Below are positions 48,301 through 59,649 of a stretch of DNA of 64,000 nucleotides, one piece after another. This stretch comes from Enoplosus armatus (taxonomy: Eukaryota; Chordata; Actinopteri; Centrarchiformes; Enoplosidae). The DNA lies in NCBI RefSeq assembly GCF_043641665.1, contig NC_092185.1, positions 26,130,629 to 26,194,628 of the forward strand, read 5' to 3'. The notes beneath the pieces were generated by a model. It was not told where the DNA came from, did no database searches, and saw nothing but the letters and a program-made list of their open reading frames with translations. How positions within the stretch are numbered: position 1 is the stretch's first letter; the number at the start of each line of letters is the position of its first letter. The position numbers and the translations under genes are program-made.

Positions 48301-48857
48301 CAAATTAGAAACTCAAATCAAGCTGACCTGCGTGACTTTGGACTGAAAACCAGCACGGACGTTTTCTTTCCCAAAGAGTCAAAGAAAATGGCCGCTAACC
48401 CTACATCCCTGAAAAAAAGCCCGCACATAACACCTTCTACACAATAGATGAATAAATAAAAAAAGTAAATGATGTAAGAAAAGAGCATTGATATTACTGG
48501 AATCCTGATTGTGAGATTGTAAGATCAGGAGAACAACGTCTGTACAGAGCGAGGACTGTGGATTTTGTCCCCCGTCACTTAAGAGTGGAAGTGCTTTAGG
48601 AAGGGATCTCTCTTAATGGCCGGTATGAACAGGAGGACTGATAACAGCAAACAAAACCTGTTTCAATGTCCGTATGGGAACCTGACTGTTGTTTTAAGAC
48701 AGAGTTGAAAGACTGTGAACCTATCCTTTTAAGGTATTGATAATTGATAGGGGCATCTCTTCATGATGTGTACTTTTACTCTTGACATTCTACTGATACT
48801 GCTTCTTTACTTCGACTTCAGTTCAAGTATCAAAGACAGGACTTTGTAGTATTTTGT

Positions 48858-49625
48858 GGTATAACTACTTTTTTTTTTTTTTTTAACACCAACATTCTTT
48901 TTATTGATTTTTACAACTTAACAAAACAATTACATGTTAAACAAAACAAACTGATTTCCCCCCACCCCCCATATTATTCCGGTTCTTAGTTGGGTATCAA
49001 TTCAATGAGTTATACCCTATTCTAGTCCGTTTTATAGAAAAAAAAAACCCCAAAACACATTTCTGTTGTATTGGTCACTGCGGAGGGCCACTATCCACCC
49101 GACCCCAAGTCTGTTCCCGTTATGTAGCATATGAAGGGGTCCCAGATCTGATGGAAATGATGTTGTTGATGTTTTATTGTATAAGTAATTTTCTCTAAAG
49201 GGAGAGTTGTAGATAGCTCGGACAACCACCTGCTTACTCTTGGTCTTCTGATGTTTTTCCCATGAGAGGGCTATTACTCTTTTTGCCAATAATATGCTTA
49301 AATCTACAAATATTCGTTGATTCTTTTTCATTTTCAAATTATTTGGGTATAAACCTTTATAAACAGCTGTGGGACTAAGGGTACTTGAATCTGTAAAATG
49401 TCTTGGATGCGTTGTTTCACTTCTTGCCAGAATTTTTGTATTTCAGTACACTGCCAAATACAGTGGAACAGTGTACCCTTTTCCTTCTCACATTTGGTAC
49501 AGATATCGGGTATGGCTCTATTATACCTGTTGAGTTTTTCCGGGGTTATATATATACGTTCGCATCAACCAGTTATATTGCAGTACCTTCAAACGAGTAT
49601 TAGTAGTTCTCGGGTATAACTACTT
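48858..49625 (-). mobile_element. 5'-truncated L1-like LINE insertion with poly(A) tail and target-site duplication
   Basis: On the minus strand from 49612 it reads TPEKLNRYNRAIPDICTKC, then EKEKGTLFHCIWQCTEIQKF and WQEVKQRIQDIL, the C-terminal Cys/His (C..C...H...C) region of an L1-type ORF2. After a frameshift it continues KNQRIFVDLSILLAKRVIAL. The 3' UTR ends with an AATAAA and a 14-16 base A tail (T run at 48871-48884). The 13-base sequence ggtataactactt lies on both sides, at 48858-48870 and 49613-49625. The inserted part is 742 bp. Confidence 0.88.
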
Positions 49626-49891
49626 CCTAAATGAAAAGCGCTACTACTACGACAAAGAGCCATTACAGCCACGGCTACTGCACCCGCTGCTGCCAAAACG
49701 ATAATACCTGGTCTGTGCTGCATATTCTATGGCGTGGAAATAGCTGCCTACCTCTCTCGCATGTACATGGGGAGGCAGGGGAGAAGAACATGTGCTTTGA
49801 GTTTACGGAGCCTTTAGAGTGGAGGCCAGTTGGAGCAGAGAGGCAAGGCATAAAGAAAGGAGAGGAGAAATGCCAGGGTTGGCTTGGCTTC

Positions 49892-49892
<1 letters not shown>

Positions 49893-49924
<32 letters not shown>
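49893..49924. repeat. (GT)16 microsatellite
   Basis: Uninterrupted GT run. Confidence 0.95.
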
Positions 49925-49926
<2 letters not shown>

Positions 49927-50300
49927 GACAGAGATCTGGGACGTTTCATCTCTGTTTCCATCAGTGCGCAAACAGTGGCGTGTGTCCATCTTTTGTTTTG
50001 AAGACATAAAGTCCCTCCAATTGCCTTACCGCTGCGGAGTCCGGTGTAAAACACTGACCAAATAATTCATCCGCATGATTCCGGATGTTCTGCTGTTGTT
50101 TTGTGTATTCTTGGAAGATGTTATGGAAGATCTATTGTTATGTACTGCAGTGAAGAACACTGCAGCCCAGATGTGCAGTCAGGCGAGCATCAAGATGTTT
50201 TTTGGGGCCATTGTGAACAGATGACATGTTGATACATGAAAAGCTCAGTCCCCATTCTTTATGCTGGAAAGATTCATTTGAAATGGCATACTTTACGAAC

Positions 50301-50304
<4 letters not shown>

Positions 50305-50331
<27 letters not shown>
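50305..50331. repeat. (CA)n microsatellite
   Basis: Uninterrupted CA run adjoining a DNA-transposon remnant. Confidence 0.95.
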
Positions 50332-50335
<4 letters not shown>

Positions 50336-50342
50336 GTACAAG

Positions 50343-50720
50343 TTTTGAATATACACTACATGGCCCAAAGTATGTGGACACCTGAACAATAATGTCCATT
50401 AATGTGCAGAGTTCAGCATCCATTCTTCTTGTTTCAAGGCTTTCCCCTAGATGCTGAACCTGGCTTGCAGGGACGTACTCCCATTCAAACACACGAGCAT
50501 TAATGAAGTGCAACGCAGATGTTGGGCTATAAGGTCCGGCTCACTGACGGTGTTCCAGTTCACCCCAAAAGCTGCTGGTCAGTGCTCTGCGTAGGCCCAT
50601 GACGTTTTTTTTTTCCACAGAAAACTGGGAAAACGCTTTATTTTTGGGGAGCTGGCATCGCGCACGGGCACAAAGAAAGGGACGAACCCAAACTGTTGAC
50701 ACGAAGTTGGACAAACACTA
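50343..50720 (+). mobile_element. DNA-transposon remnant with tatacactacatggcc end
   Basis: It starts atatacactacatggcccaa, agtatgtggacacctgaac and continues with blocks (gagcattaatgaagtgcaac, gatgttgggctataaggtcc, tgttccagttcaccccaaaa, gttgacacgaagttgg). These follow, with many changes, a common fish DNA element with an ACTACATGGCC-type terminus. The right end is not identified. Confidence 0.55.
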
Positions 50721-50905
50721 CGGCCCTGTTTACACCTGGCATTAACGTGCGTCTTGGGGTGATCTGATCACAAATGGACAGCTCCAAGTACAGGTGCGTG
50801 GATACACCCCAAAAAGACGCATTGAGGACACATCGAGATTCCGTTCAATTTCAATGCCATATGCCAGGACCAGTGTACACTGTGGCGAATAGGATTGGCT
50901 TCAGT
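50721..50905 (+). mobile_element. interspersed repeat fragment (gccctgtttacacctggcat type)
   Basis: The wording ccctgtttacacctggcatt, gatctgatcacaaatggaca and ccaaaaagacgcattgagga matches a repeat I recall as frequent in fish. No ORF is present. The class is unknown. Confidence 0.4.
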
Positions 50906-51655
50906 GTTTTCCAGGTTGGGGCGTGAAAGACTAAGAACAAGGCATTCGGATGAGTTGGGATTTAGTCGAGGTTTATGGTTGATTCATAGGCTTGAGTCAA
51001 AGATGGCTGCAACTCCACCTCCTCCGTCCTAAAGGTCCCATATTCTGCTCATTTTGATCCTTCCACAGTATTTATACAGCACCTAGAGCTGCTTTATGAT
51101 CAAACAAGACATGGACATCTCACTTTCTACAATATGGGAACTTTGGTAGGACTGGGGGGGGGGGTGGATTCATTTAGGACACAGTCTCTATGGGGTTTTG
51201 GGTGGGTAACTGCTCTAATGGAAGTGTGTAGGGCTGCAACTCTGCCTCCTGGCCTCCACTTTGGTTTTGGTCCACTAATAAAGGCGGTTGAGATCAGACC
51301 AGGTCCAGACAGTCCATCAGTTATCTAATAACATTTATTATCAAATAAATAGTGATTCGCTTTCTTTGTGACAGTGAGACTTAACAGGTTAACATCACTC
51401 TCATGCCTGTGCTTGAAGCACAGTTGATACTGATCTCCTCATCTAGCTCTCAGGAAGAAAGTGAAATTAGTGAACACAGTTTATTTTTAAAGTATATTTA
51501 TTATATTTTTTTAATCAACATATTGAGGAAACGTTATAATGGAAGCAGCCGCCAAGAATGCATTCCCAAAATGTTCACTTTTGTTTTTACGACAATCCAC
51601 TTGTAGCAAAGCATCATATTGTGTTTTTATGGTTCTGTTTGGACTCTGACGGCAC

Positions 51656-52186
51656 TTAACCCATAAGAACCCAGACCCATTTCCCCTCAAAGGAAAATTA
51701 TGGGGAGTACACCACAGACCAAGTGGACCACATTGAAGACATTTCTGATGTTTTTTTTATACTACCCCTTAATGTCAAAGATCTGTGATGGTACATATAC
51801 GTTACATTGGGCGTTTATGGTAAATTTACTTGTTTTATTGTTCTATATTAGTTTGTTCAAGAAATGTGGTCAAAACAGGTTGACTGTATACAGGACACAC
51901 TATTAAAGCATTCGTAAAGAATCGTTAAATGGGTTTTAACTGACCTTTAGTATCAAAATACAGGCTTTTTGAAATGAGTTGCTTCCTTCACTTGTCTTCA
52001 CATGTCACACCACCATTTTGAAAAAGGTCCCGACATGACTGCGACATGACCGCCACACCAGGATGTTTCGTGTATGTCGCTTAGGGACTTAATGAGTTAA
52101 GATCAAGCACAAAGCTGTGTAAGGAAGATTCTAGGGCCTTTGAAGTGTGTGTTACACTGGCGTCACCATGGGTTCTTATGGGTTAA
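51656..52186. mobile_element. piggyBac-like MITE with TTAA target duplication
   Basis: The 523-bp element (51660-52182) has perfect 14-bp terminal inverted repeats, cccataagaaccca and tgggttcttatggg. It is flanked directly by TTAA at 51656-51659 and 52183-52186. The TTAA target and CCC...GGG ends define the piggyBac superfamily. There is no transposase inside, so it is non-autonomous. Confidence 0.85.
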
Positions 52187-53105
52187 GGTGCGGAAATGAT
52201 CACGGCTTCACAAACCTTACACCGAAAGAAGACTGGCCACGCGTCATTGTAACTGTTTGAGCTGGTTGCCGTGCTCGTTCTCAAACACATGCGAAGCGAG
52301 GCGAGCCTTGATCTGTTCTCTGGCTTTATCTAACGGACTGGTATTATACTGCTTGGCAGCATGCGCTTGGACATCTGAACTCTCTCAAATGCATTTGTCC
52401 AAAAAGTGAAATATCGCGCATCATGTGCAGCGAGGGTGGTTGTTCCACCGAGTAAAGCTGCAAAAATGACGGTGAGCTACAAGAATGTCTGGATCTGTGT
52501 CTTCTAGAGACTTTCACTCCCTCTTGGATAGCCGCGGTCAAACAGTGTCATGCAGTCTAGTCTCAGTGAAGGTCATTTACTCTTCATTTCACTGATTTCA
52601 TGTAAAAAAAAAAAAGACCCTGTTTATGAACTACTGTAGTGGGTTCATGCACTTCATTGTACTTCCTTGGTCAGAACAATCCCTAGTGGTCAAATATGTG
52701 TTTACATGTACTGGAAACACGTTATATTATTATATAACTGGAACTGAAATACTGTCTTTATTCATCCAGTGCAATTCATCGACACGTGCAGTAAGTATAA
52801 TAAATTATATTGTTCATGTTAAATAAGGACTTTGGAGCAAATGACATGAAGGTAATTGGGCAATAGGATACCTTCATACAGCCTGCTTCTGTAAATCTGT
52901 TGGTTTTGGTGCTAAACAACTTATTTGTGACTGCTTTGTAGGCCTATCTAAAATATTACTCTCCTTTGATTGTGATCTTCGGTTGGATATTGTTGCTTAC
53001 TGATTGTCGCTTACTTACCGCCCAGTAAGGTTCATGGTTCCTTTATTTTATCGTTATACGACACAGGGTTGTGCACCATGGAATGTAAGCTGTAGTCCCT
53101 TCATG

Positions 53106-53107
<2 letters not shown>

Positions 53108-53143
<36 letters not shown>
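53108..53143. repeat. (CA)17 microsatellite
   Basis: CA run just upstream of a LINE remnant. Confidence 0.95.
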
Positions 53144-53146
<3 letters not shown>

Positions 53147-53164
53147 CAAAACAGAAAACTATTA

Positions 53165-53405
53165 TTTATGGTGGAGTGCAGAGGTATGAATCGAGTGAAT
53201 CTCACAGCCTGAGGAAAGAAGCTTGCGCTGTAGTCTTTTTAGTATCCTTTGGCCTCTGCCCGGTAGCCGGATACCAATGATGATATAGGCGGTTTTAATC
53301 ACCTGCTGCAGGGCCCTCTGGTTTTGGGCCGTGCGCATCTTCATGCCAGTTTGTAACGTCTCCAGTCAGGATGCTTTCTATTGCTCCTCTGTAAAAGTTA
53401 ACAAC
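53165..53405 (-). pseudogene. non-LTR retrotransposon ORF2 C-terminal remnant
   Basis: The minus strand reads NFYRGAIESILTGDVTNWHE and, after a frame change, NQRALQQVIKTAYIIIGIRL and then P. This is the pattern FYr..iESiLT..i..W......RkaLQrVvktA..IIG.slP seen at the C-terminal end of several fish LINE ORF2 proteins. The lost region after this (LLPSG-type) is degenerate. Confidence 0.7.
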
Positions 53406-54026
53406 AACTTTGCACGTAAAATAACCCCAAAATTGAAGCAATAAAACGTCACTTTGTTCCACCTCGTTCACGAGTATAGGTAATAACGCAGGTGTTTGCC
53501 TTTGGTTGACCCTTTGTCTTAAACAGGAACTAATCGGCCTACATAGAGCATACAGTGAAGGTTAAATAATATGACGTGTTGTGTTTTATTTTGTGTTTTA
53601 CTTGTACGTCACTATTTTAATTTTTGTTTTCAGTTGTGATTTTGAGAGCGGCAAAACGTTCCGTTAAATAACACCCCCGAGAGAGCACACGTTTGGCATT
53701 TCATATTTGGAAATATGGGGAAAACTGAATTTTGAAATACACATTATCCATTTAGGATTAAGTCAGGGATTTTTAGTTTGGTTTAGTTTGCAGTTTGCAG
53801 TCTTCTCTCTGTGCTTTTGGCAGTCGGAACTACCCACTTGTCATGTATATTCAAAAATTTCACACCATGTCGGTAAAATAAATGTATGTACAAATAATTG
53901 TTGAAATTGCTTCACACTTGACCCCTATCGCATTAGAATGTTTGGAGTGGAGATACATCCATTTGAAAGGCGATGACTTTGGGCGAATATTAAATTCTCT
54001 TTCAGAAACTGTGTATTATTACATAT

Positions 54027-54551
54027 ACAGTGCATAAAAATGAGAAAACACAAATATTTTAGAAATCTCTCAAAATATGCAAATGTATTAGACCACCGCT
54101 GCCCTAAATGAACAGTATTGCTGATGACCAAAATATCTGATGTCTCTGTAATGGTTAATCCACCAGTATGTGCAAGCCAAGCTCTTTAATCAAAATGATA
54201 TCTTTAATGCTGAAATATAATTATTGTTGTTATCCATGAATTCTCAAATTTTACTGTTTTACAAAAAAGCAGAAAAAAATAGTAAAGCACATTATTATTT
54301 TTTGATTGAGATGCCAAATCACAGTTATTTACTCGCATTCCTGAACAGAAACATTTTGTTTTGTGGTTGCAAGAATGCAAGATTTTTGGTTAATATGTGT
54401 GAATAAGGACTATTTAGTTGTTCCAGTTTGTTATTTGCCTAATAAATAACAACACAATTTTTAGTTTGGAACAAGTTTTTGACAGATTTCTAAAATATTT
54501 GTGTTTTCTCATTTTTATGACAGGTGGTCTAACAAATTTGTTAAGCACTGT
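54027..54551. mobile_element. Tc1-like non-autonomous element with long inverted ends (family D, copy 2)
   Basis: The left end, acagtgcataaaaatgagaa followed by aacacaaatattttagaaat, is mirrored at the right end by atttctaaaatatttgtgtt and ttctcatttttatgac. The outermost right part is gcttaacaaatttgttagac when reverse complemented. It contains no transposase ORF. A shorter sister copy is at 40435-40703. The TA-flanked cagtg start fits Tc1/mariner. Confidence 0.75.
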
Positions 54552-54700
54552 TTATTATTAATTTTTCCGGAACCAAACCTGAGCTAAACAACGAATAACT
54601 ACATGTATGTCGACTGGTAATTTCATTCGTTTCGCGCTTAAAGCGTGTTAAATGTTCATTTTGCTCAAGAACGTGTCGGTTTTTAAAGCAGTCAAGTTTA

Positions 54701-55063
54701 CGGTGTAAAACACATCTCGCTCGACTCGTGTCGGATGACGTCACACCACGTCCGCCTGCCCTTTTCTCTCTCCGTGCGCGAGCTCGGCAGTCCAAAGTAT
54801 AAAGTAGCGCGAGCGCCTTAACTGGGGGGGGGGGAGAGAGAGAGCGAGAGAGAGAAAAAAAAGTATAGTCTATAGAGAGGGACACACACACACACACACA
54901 CAGACAGACAGAAGCGCACACACACACACGCGCGCGTGCAGACGCATATCGAGCTGGACAACGGAACACGGGCCCGGGTTGTGTACATGTACACACGGAG
55001 AAGCGGACTTCGTCTTCACAACTTACTTAAAGGAGGAAAATAGCCGAAAATGGAGTGGGAGTT
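54701..55063 (+). promoter_or_regulatory. lrp5: presumed lrp5 promoter and 5' UTR
   Basis: CpG density rises from about 54715 (cgctcgactcgtgtcggatgacgtcac, with a CRE-like tgacgtca at 54736-54743). A TATA-like tataaag sits at 54798-54804. Purine-rich GA and CA runs follow at 54830-54930. Two upstream ORFs, at 54987-55043 and 55050-55073, precede or overlap the presumed start. The transcription start is not known. Confidence 0.5.
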
Positions 55064-55151
55064 ATGGATTTAAAGCGTACGGGACTTGAAATGGGCGGTC
55101 TGCTGCTGGGGTTTCTGCTGTGGAGCTGCTGCTTGCTGTCGGCGGTTGACG
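55064..55151 (+). CDS. lrp5: lrp5 exon 1 (signal peptide), low-density lipoprotein receptor-related protein 5
   Basis: LRP5 is a single-pass Wnt co-receptor working with Frizzled. Exon 1 of LRP5 and LRP6 encodes essentially only the signal peptide, and that is what is seen: MDLKRTGLEMGGLLLGFLLW, then SCCLLSAVD, a charged start, a hydrophobic core and small residues near the end. The donor is gacg/gtacgt and the exon ends one base into a codon, as I recall for human LRP5. No LDL-receptor YWTD propeller exon follows within the remaining 8.8 kb, so intron 1 is long, as in mammals. The assignment rests on exon structure and on the neighbours c11orf24 and ppp6r3, not on conserved sequence, because signal peptides diverge quickly. 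M10 is an alternative start. Confidence 0.66.
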
Positions 55152-55477
55152 GTACGTTGAGTTTTTTTTTGTTTTTTCTTGTGTTGTTCTCAACATGGAT
55201 GCTAAGGGAACGAGGGCTGCGGAGCCACCAGGACGGGAACAAAAAAAAAAAAAAAAACCCCGATAAGAACGTAGTAGTTAGCGTGCTGTGCTCCAGTTGT
55301 ACTCGTGCGCGCTTTGCTCCCTTATGATGCCCCCCCCCCTCGACTACACACACACAGACACGGAGGCGAACTAGAACGCTATCTGTGATTCATTGTCTGA
55401 AACTTGAGGGTTTGTATGTCCCAAGGGTACAACAACGCCAGTAGTTGTAACGAAAAGTCTCGAAACTTTGCATCGGC

Positions 55478-55510
55478 TTGTGTGAGTGTGTGTGTGTGTG
55501 TGTGTGTGTC
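55478..55510. repeat. (GT)n microsatellite
   Basis: GT run in presumed lrp5 intron 1, followed by CpG-rich gtccgcgcgtgcgcg. Confidence 0.93.
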
Positions 55511-57687
55511 CGTGTCCGCGCGTGCGCGAGACACGACACCACCGGTGGGATAAACCCAGCGTTACGGAGCTGCCGCCTCGCTCGTGCTTTGTTACGGCCC
55601 CGTGCAGTAGTTTGTGAGTTTCTGTGCGCGGAGCTAGAAATGAAGTTTGGAGCCAGCCTGGGCTATTTTCTCGGGCCTCGGCTGCTCCAGCCATTCCTGC
55701 TCGGGTGTCGGGTGTCAGGCGGACCTCTCCGCGCTGATAGTGGAAAAGAAGCCGGGATTGTCTGTTTGGGAAACAAAACCCCCGCAGCTGGACACTTTCA
55801 AAGATATTCTGCCTCTGGATCAAAAGTCTTTAGAAGCCTTACTTTCAACCACTAGCCTGATTTGCGGTTTTTACTATTTAATGTGGAGCTGCCCAGTCAG
55901 AGGCGGAGCTTCTCTCTCTCATATGGATGCGAGGCATTACATCAGGTCTTAAAGCTAGCTCGTATTTGTCTGCCTGCATCTTAAAGCTTCCTTTTTTCCC
56001 TCGGTTCTGTGTAACCCAAACCTCTGCAACACCCCTGCGAGCTCCCTCAGCAGAATCTGAACTCAGCAGAATCTCAAAGATGCAGAATCTGAACATTTTC
56101 ATGAAGGATTTTGCTTCCTGATTGTGTCTTTTTTGCTAAAACCAGCTAAAAGTCCAAAAGGTCAGAACTCAAATCAGACTGAAGTGTCACCGTGTGCTGG
56201 TTCAGTTATTAACAGAGCCGCAGCGATTATTCGATTGATCAATTATTGGAATGGAAAGAAATTGCCGTATCAATCGCCAGCTGTTTTGATAATCTTAGAT
56301 GTGAAGAACTGCTGCTTTTCTTTGTCGTTTATGACAGTAAATGAAGCGTCTTTTGGGGTTGGTTGGACATAAGAAGCAATTTGAAGTCACTTTGGGAAAT
56401 TGGGTGAGGAGCATTTTTAAAAATTTTGTTTGTAACAGTTTGTAAAAGATTCATCGTGACAATAAGCGATAATGGAAATAATCATCAGTTACAGCCTCAG
56501 TTCTTATGAGAGGAAACAAGTTGATCTCTGAGCGATTAAATGGTAGCAGTTATGTTCAATTCAATGTGCAACGTGCAAGAGTAGTGGAGACCGAATGACA
56601 ACATAAAATGTATGTGGTGGTGTGGAGTTTTCTCTTATAGTGGAAAAAAGTATGAGGATGAAAGAACAAAGGAACTGAATCCGCTGTGTCTTGAGGTGCT
56701 GTAGCCCTCAAACACACATCAAGACCTTTCCATCCCATCATCAATTTCCTGTCAGGTGTAGTAGTAACGCCCGTATGCCAGGATGACTGGTTCACGTTTA
56801 AAAAAAAAAAAAAGAAGAAGAAGAAGAAAATATTGGTTTGTGCTATGCTTCACTCATAGATGAGGAGCAGCAAACAGATTTGTGTCCATGGAAAACTTGC
56901 ACTGTACTGAAAGAAAAACTTTATACTGTTTTTCCAGTTAGATTATTGTTTTTATTGTAAGGCTGTTTGTGTTCAGATCATTTTGTGTAATACACAGGAT
57001 TTCAATTAAGTTCATTTAAAAAGTGAGCCCACACAAAGTCCCTTTATCTGCTTCTCAAAATCTCACATCTAGTTTCAAATTGCACATTTTCTTTCCGCGC
57101 TGTTTGAGTACACGCAGAATTTAAATTTTGCCACTTACAAAAATGCATTTATTACAATTCTGACCGTAAGTAAAGTGTCAAATGTGACCGCTACCAATCA
57201 GCCGCCTACCAACTAATTAGTGTAATCATCATAACCAGTAAATAGCTGGCAAAAATATATGAAGTGCGACAGCAAACTTTTACTCAAAGTAAATGACTGA
57301 CTGACTTTTCATGGGTCAAATCCAGAAATGATTTACAAGAAGCATCATAACCAATACAGGCTTGCAAAGGCAATAATGAACTCTGTATAACCTCCTCAGA
57401 ACGCTGGGACACTGAGGAACTTTACGTTCCACATATTTCCGTAACAACGCGCAGCCAAGCATCAGTTTGCTCGTAAGGATCGCGACTGTAACTTGACTGA
57501 TAGTGATACGCCAATCGGCTCGTGCATCAAGTCTGCCTTAATCAGCGCGCAGAAAACTGGGCTTTCCGCCGGGGACCGGTAGGGTTAAATACTCAAATCA
57601 GCTGAAGTCTGAAGTGACTGGCTCTTGTCAGTCCTGAGGGAAGAAGAATGATGTCTTAAGTTTGTCAGGGAGGTGACCACATGTAGA

Positions 57688-57713
57688 CACACACACACAC
57701 ACACACACACACA
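57688..57713. repeat. (CA)13 microsatellite
   Basis: CA run; a GT run follows at 57779-57800, giving a second inverted dinucleotide pair about 65 bases apart. Confidence 0.93.
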
Positions 57714-59434
57714 CTTCACACATACAGGTCAAAAACGCCAGAGTAGTGTCAGCACACCGCTAAGGCAAAACATCACAGCTGTGTGTGTGTGTGTGTGTGT
57801 TGACAGACTGTCGGATCACTCTGTAAACGGTAGCATTTTTTTTTGCATGAATGAAACTCAGACTAAGTCTTTTATTACTTTTATTGATCCCCGGTGCGGA
57901 ACTTATACAAAAATAAAAAATACGGAGTTATGATGAAGGAATAAAGGAGAAAAATAAGAAAAGACTGCGCACTAAAAATAATTTATTACAGAATATATGG
58001 TGAGAAAAATGTTTGGGCTATCTTAGAAATGGTGTGTCCAGGTGCAAGACTTCATTAACATGAATGTAAAAATACAGCAGGAGTCAAGAAACTTCACCTC
58101 ACTGCTGGTTAAAACTATAAACCATAAGCGCGTCTTCACAGTAAGTTCAGCTGCGAGCTAGTTTGTGACTCCATCATTTTCCCGTTTCAATATAACTAAT
58201 ATAACCCTGTCCCAGCGTCAGAGTGTTGACTTCATGCTACGTTGTTACTTAGTTAATGCAATGCTGGAAAGTAAATAGACAACGTCCCCGTATTTTACTC
58301 TCCGGTGACTAACTGCTAACCAGCTAACCACGTGCTCTTTTCATACCATGTCAGTTGAGTGGGAGCTAATGGGCGAGCCCATTCTGCCTATACATCATGA
58401 CATTAGTAGGAGTGTAACGGTAACGGTTACATGTATTCATACCAAACGGTTTTGTTCAGGACTCACAGTTTGGTTGAACGTTTCCCCTGACCGTTTATAG
58501 CCGAGGCGCTGTTCATAGCTTGACTCGGCAGCAGCGAAACCACGAGTTAATGTTTGTGACCGTTATACATCAACAGTGAAATATTGCTAAAGATGAAATG
58601 TTTTGATAAGCAAGAAAAAAAAGAGCAATGGTTCAGAACGAAGCTGTAGCATGAACGTCATAGCCAGAACAACAGAGTACAGAGGACATCAGATGTTTTG
58701 CCAGTGACTTCACTCATAACATTAGGTTTTTATGTACCCAAATATAAAGATAAATTCATCATTAGTAAAGAAAATATATCATTTTTCTACCCCCTATAAT
58801 CTGTATCGGCCCCAAAAATAGAGTGTTGGTAGGGCTCTATTGTGTATATATTACTGATCATCCCAAGAAAGCTAAGAAAACGTACTTGTTTGAACGGGCC
58901 CATATTATGAACGCATTATTGAATTCCCACTGTAACAGGACCCGGAGCAGTTCTCAGGGACGCCGCATACACTGAATACAAAGATGTGCCTCAAAGAAGA
59001 GAACTGTCGGAGGCCATCTTTTCTGAACTTTGACACTTCAGTTGTAACTTTCGTAGACAGACAGGCCTGTCTCCTCAGTTGAGTGTGACTCTGGGTGGGG
59101 GGGTGCTTCAGTGTTGCTCACTTACTCAGACACTGAACAAGAGTGGGATTTTGCATTCTGGGAAGAAAAACCAAAGACCTTCATCTTTTATCAACACATG
59201 GGACAAATGCTGCATTATTTTAGTGAAGAACAAGTATTTAACATAGGAATAATAATTGATATATTGATATGTGGTTCCTGTAGTGCATTCAGAGTCCTGT
59301 GCATGATGCTCTGACCATCTTCCGCTCTTGGGTGGTGACAGAAAATAAGACTTTTGTATCAGTTCTGACCAGGGCTGGGTATCGAACCTCAATACTAAAA
59401 TACTTTTAATCACGTTTTAATCTCACTGCCATAC

Positions 59435-59649
59435 TAGGGGTGTAATGGTATGTGTAGTACTGTCTAGTCTATCAGCTGTAGCATGCTAGTTGTCTTACCC
59501 CCGAGAGCAGAGCTGGAGGATCCTCCCTTAGCATTTTAGATCCACTGTCTGGGAAGATCGTTCCAGCCGTACAGAAAACATACCGAACCGTGACCCTAAA
59601 ACCAAGGTACATACCAAACTGTGTATTTTGTGTACCGATACGCCCCCTA
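59435..59649. mobile_element. short hAT-like non-autonomous element
   Basis: The left end taggggtgtaatggtatg is mirrored by the right end, which reverse complemented reads tagggggcgtatcggtacac. The inner right part accgtgaccctaaaaccaag, gtacataccaaactgtgta follows the wording of common fish hAT MITEs. A similar left end starts near 58405 (taggagtgtaacggtaacgg). No clean 8-bp target duplication is visible. Confidence 0.55.

Larger units (their letters stand above)
33689..54700. other. c11orf24 3' UTR and 21-kb gene-free region before lrp5
   Basis: I can support no protein-coding exon here. A run of mobile-element remnants is annotated separately: a Tc1-like MITE, a SINE-like repeat, an L2-like LINE, an L1-like LINE, a LINE tail, a piggyBac-like MITE and others. 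Poly-C tracts of 15-19 bases lie at 34993-35011, 36024-36038, 36112-36126 and 41486-41500. A 321-codon minus ORF at 42042-43007 is judged chance. Distal regulatory elements of lrp5 could be here but cannot be read from one sequence. Confidence 0.5.

Noticed and set aside
54541..54996. 151-codon minus ORF upstream of lrp5
   Set aside because: It runs through CA/GA repeats (poly-CV and poly-LS stretches) and a MITE end. It is a low-complexity shadow.
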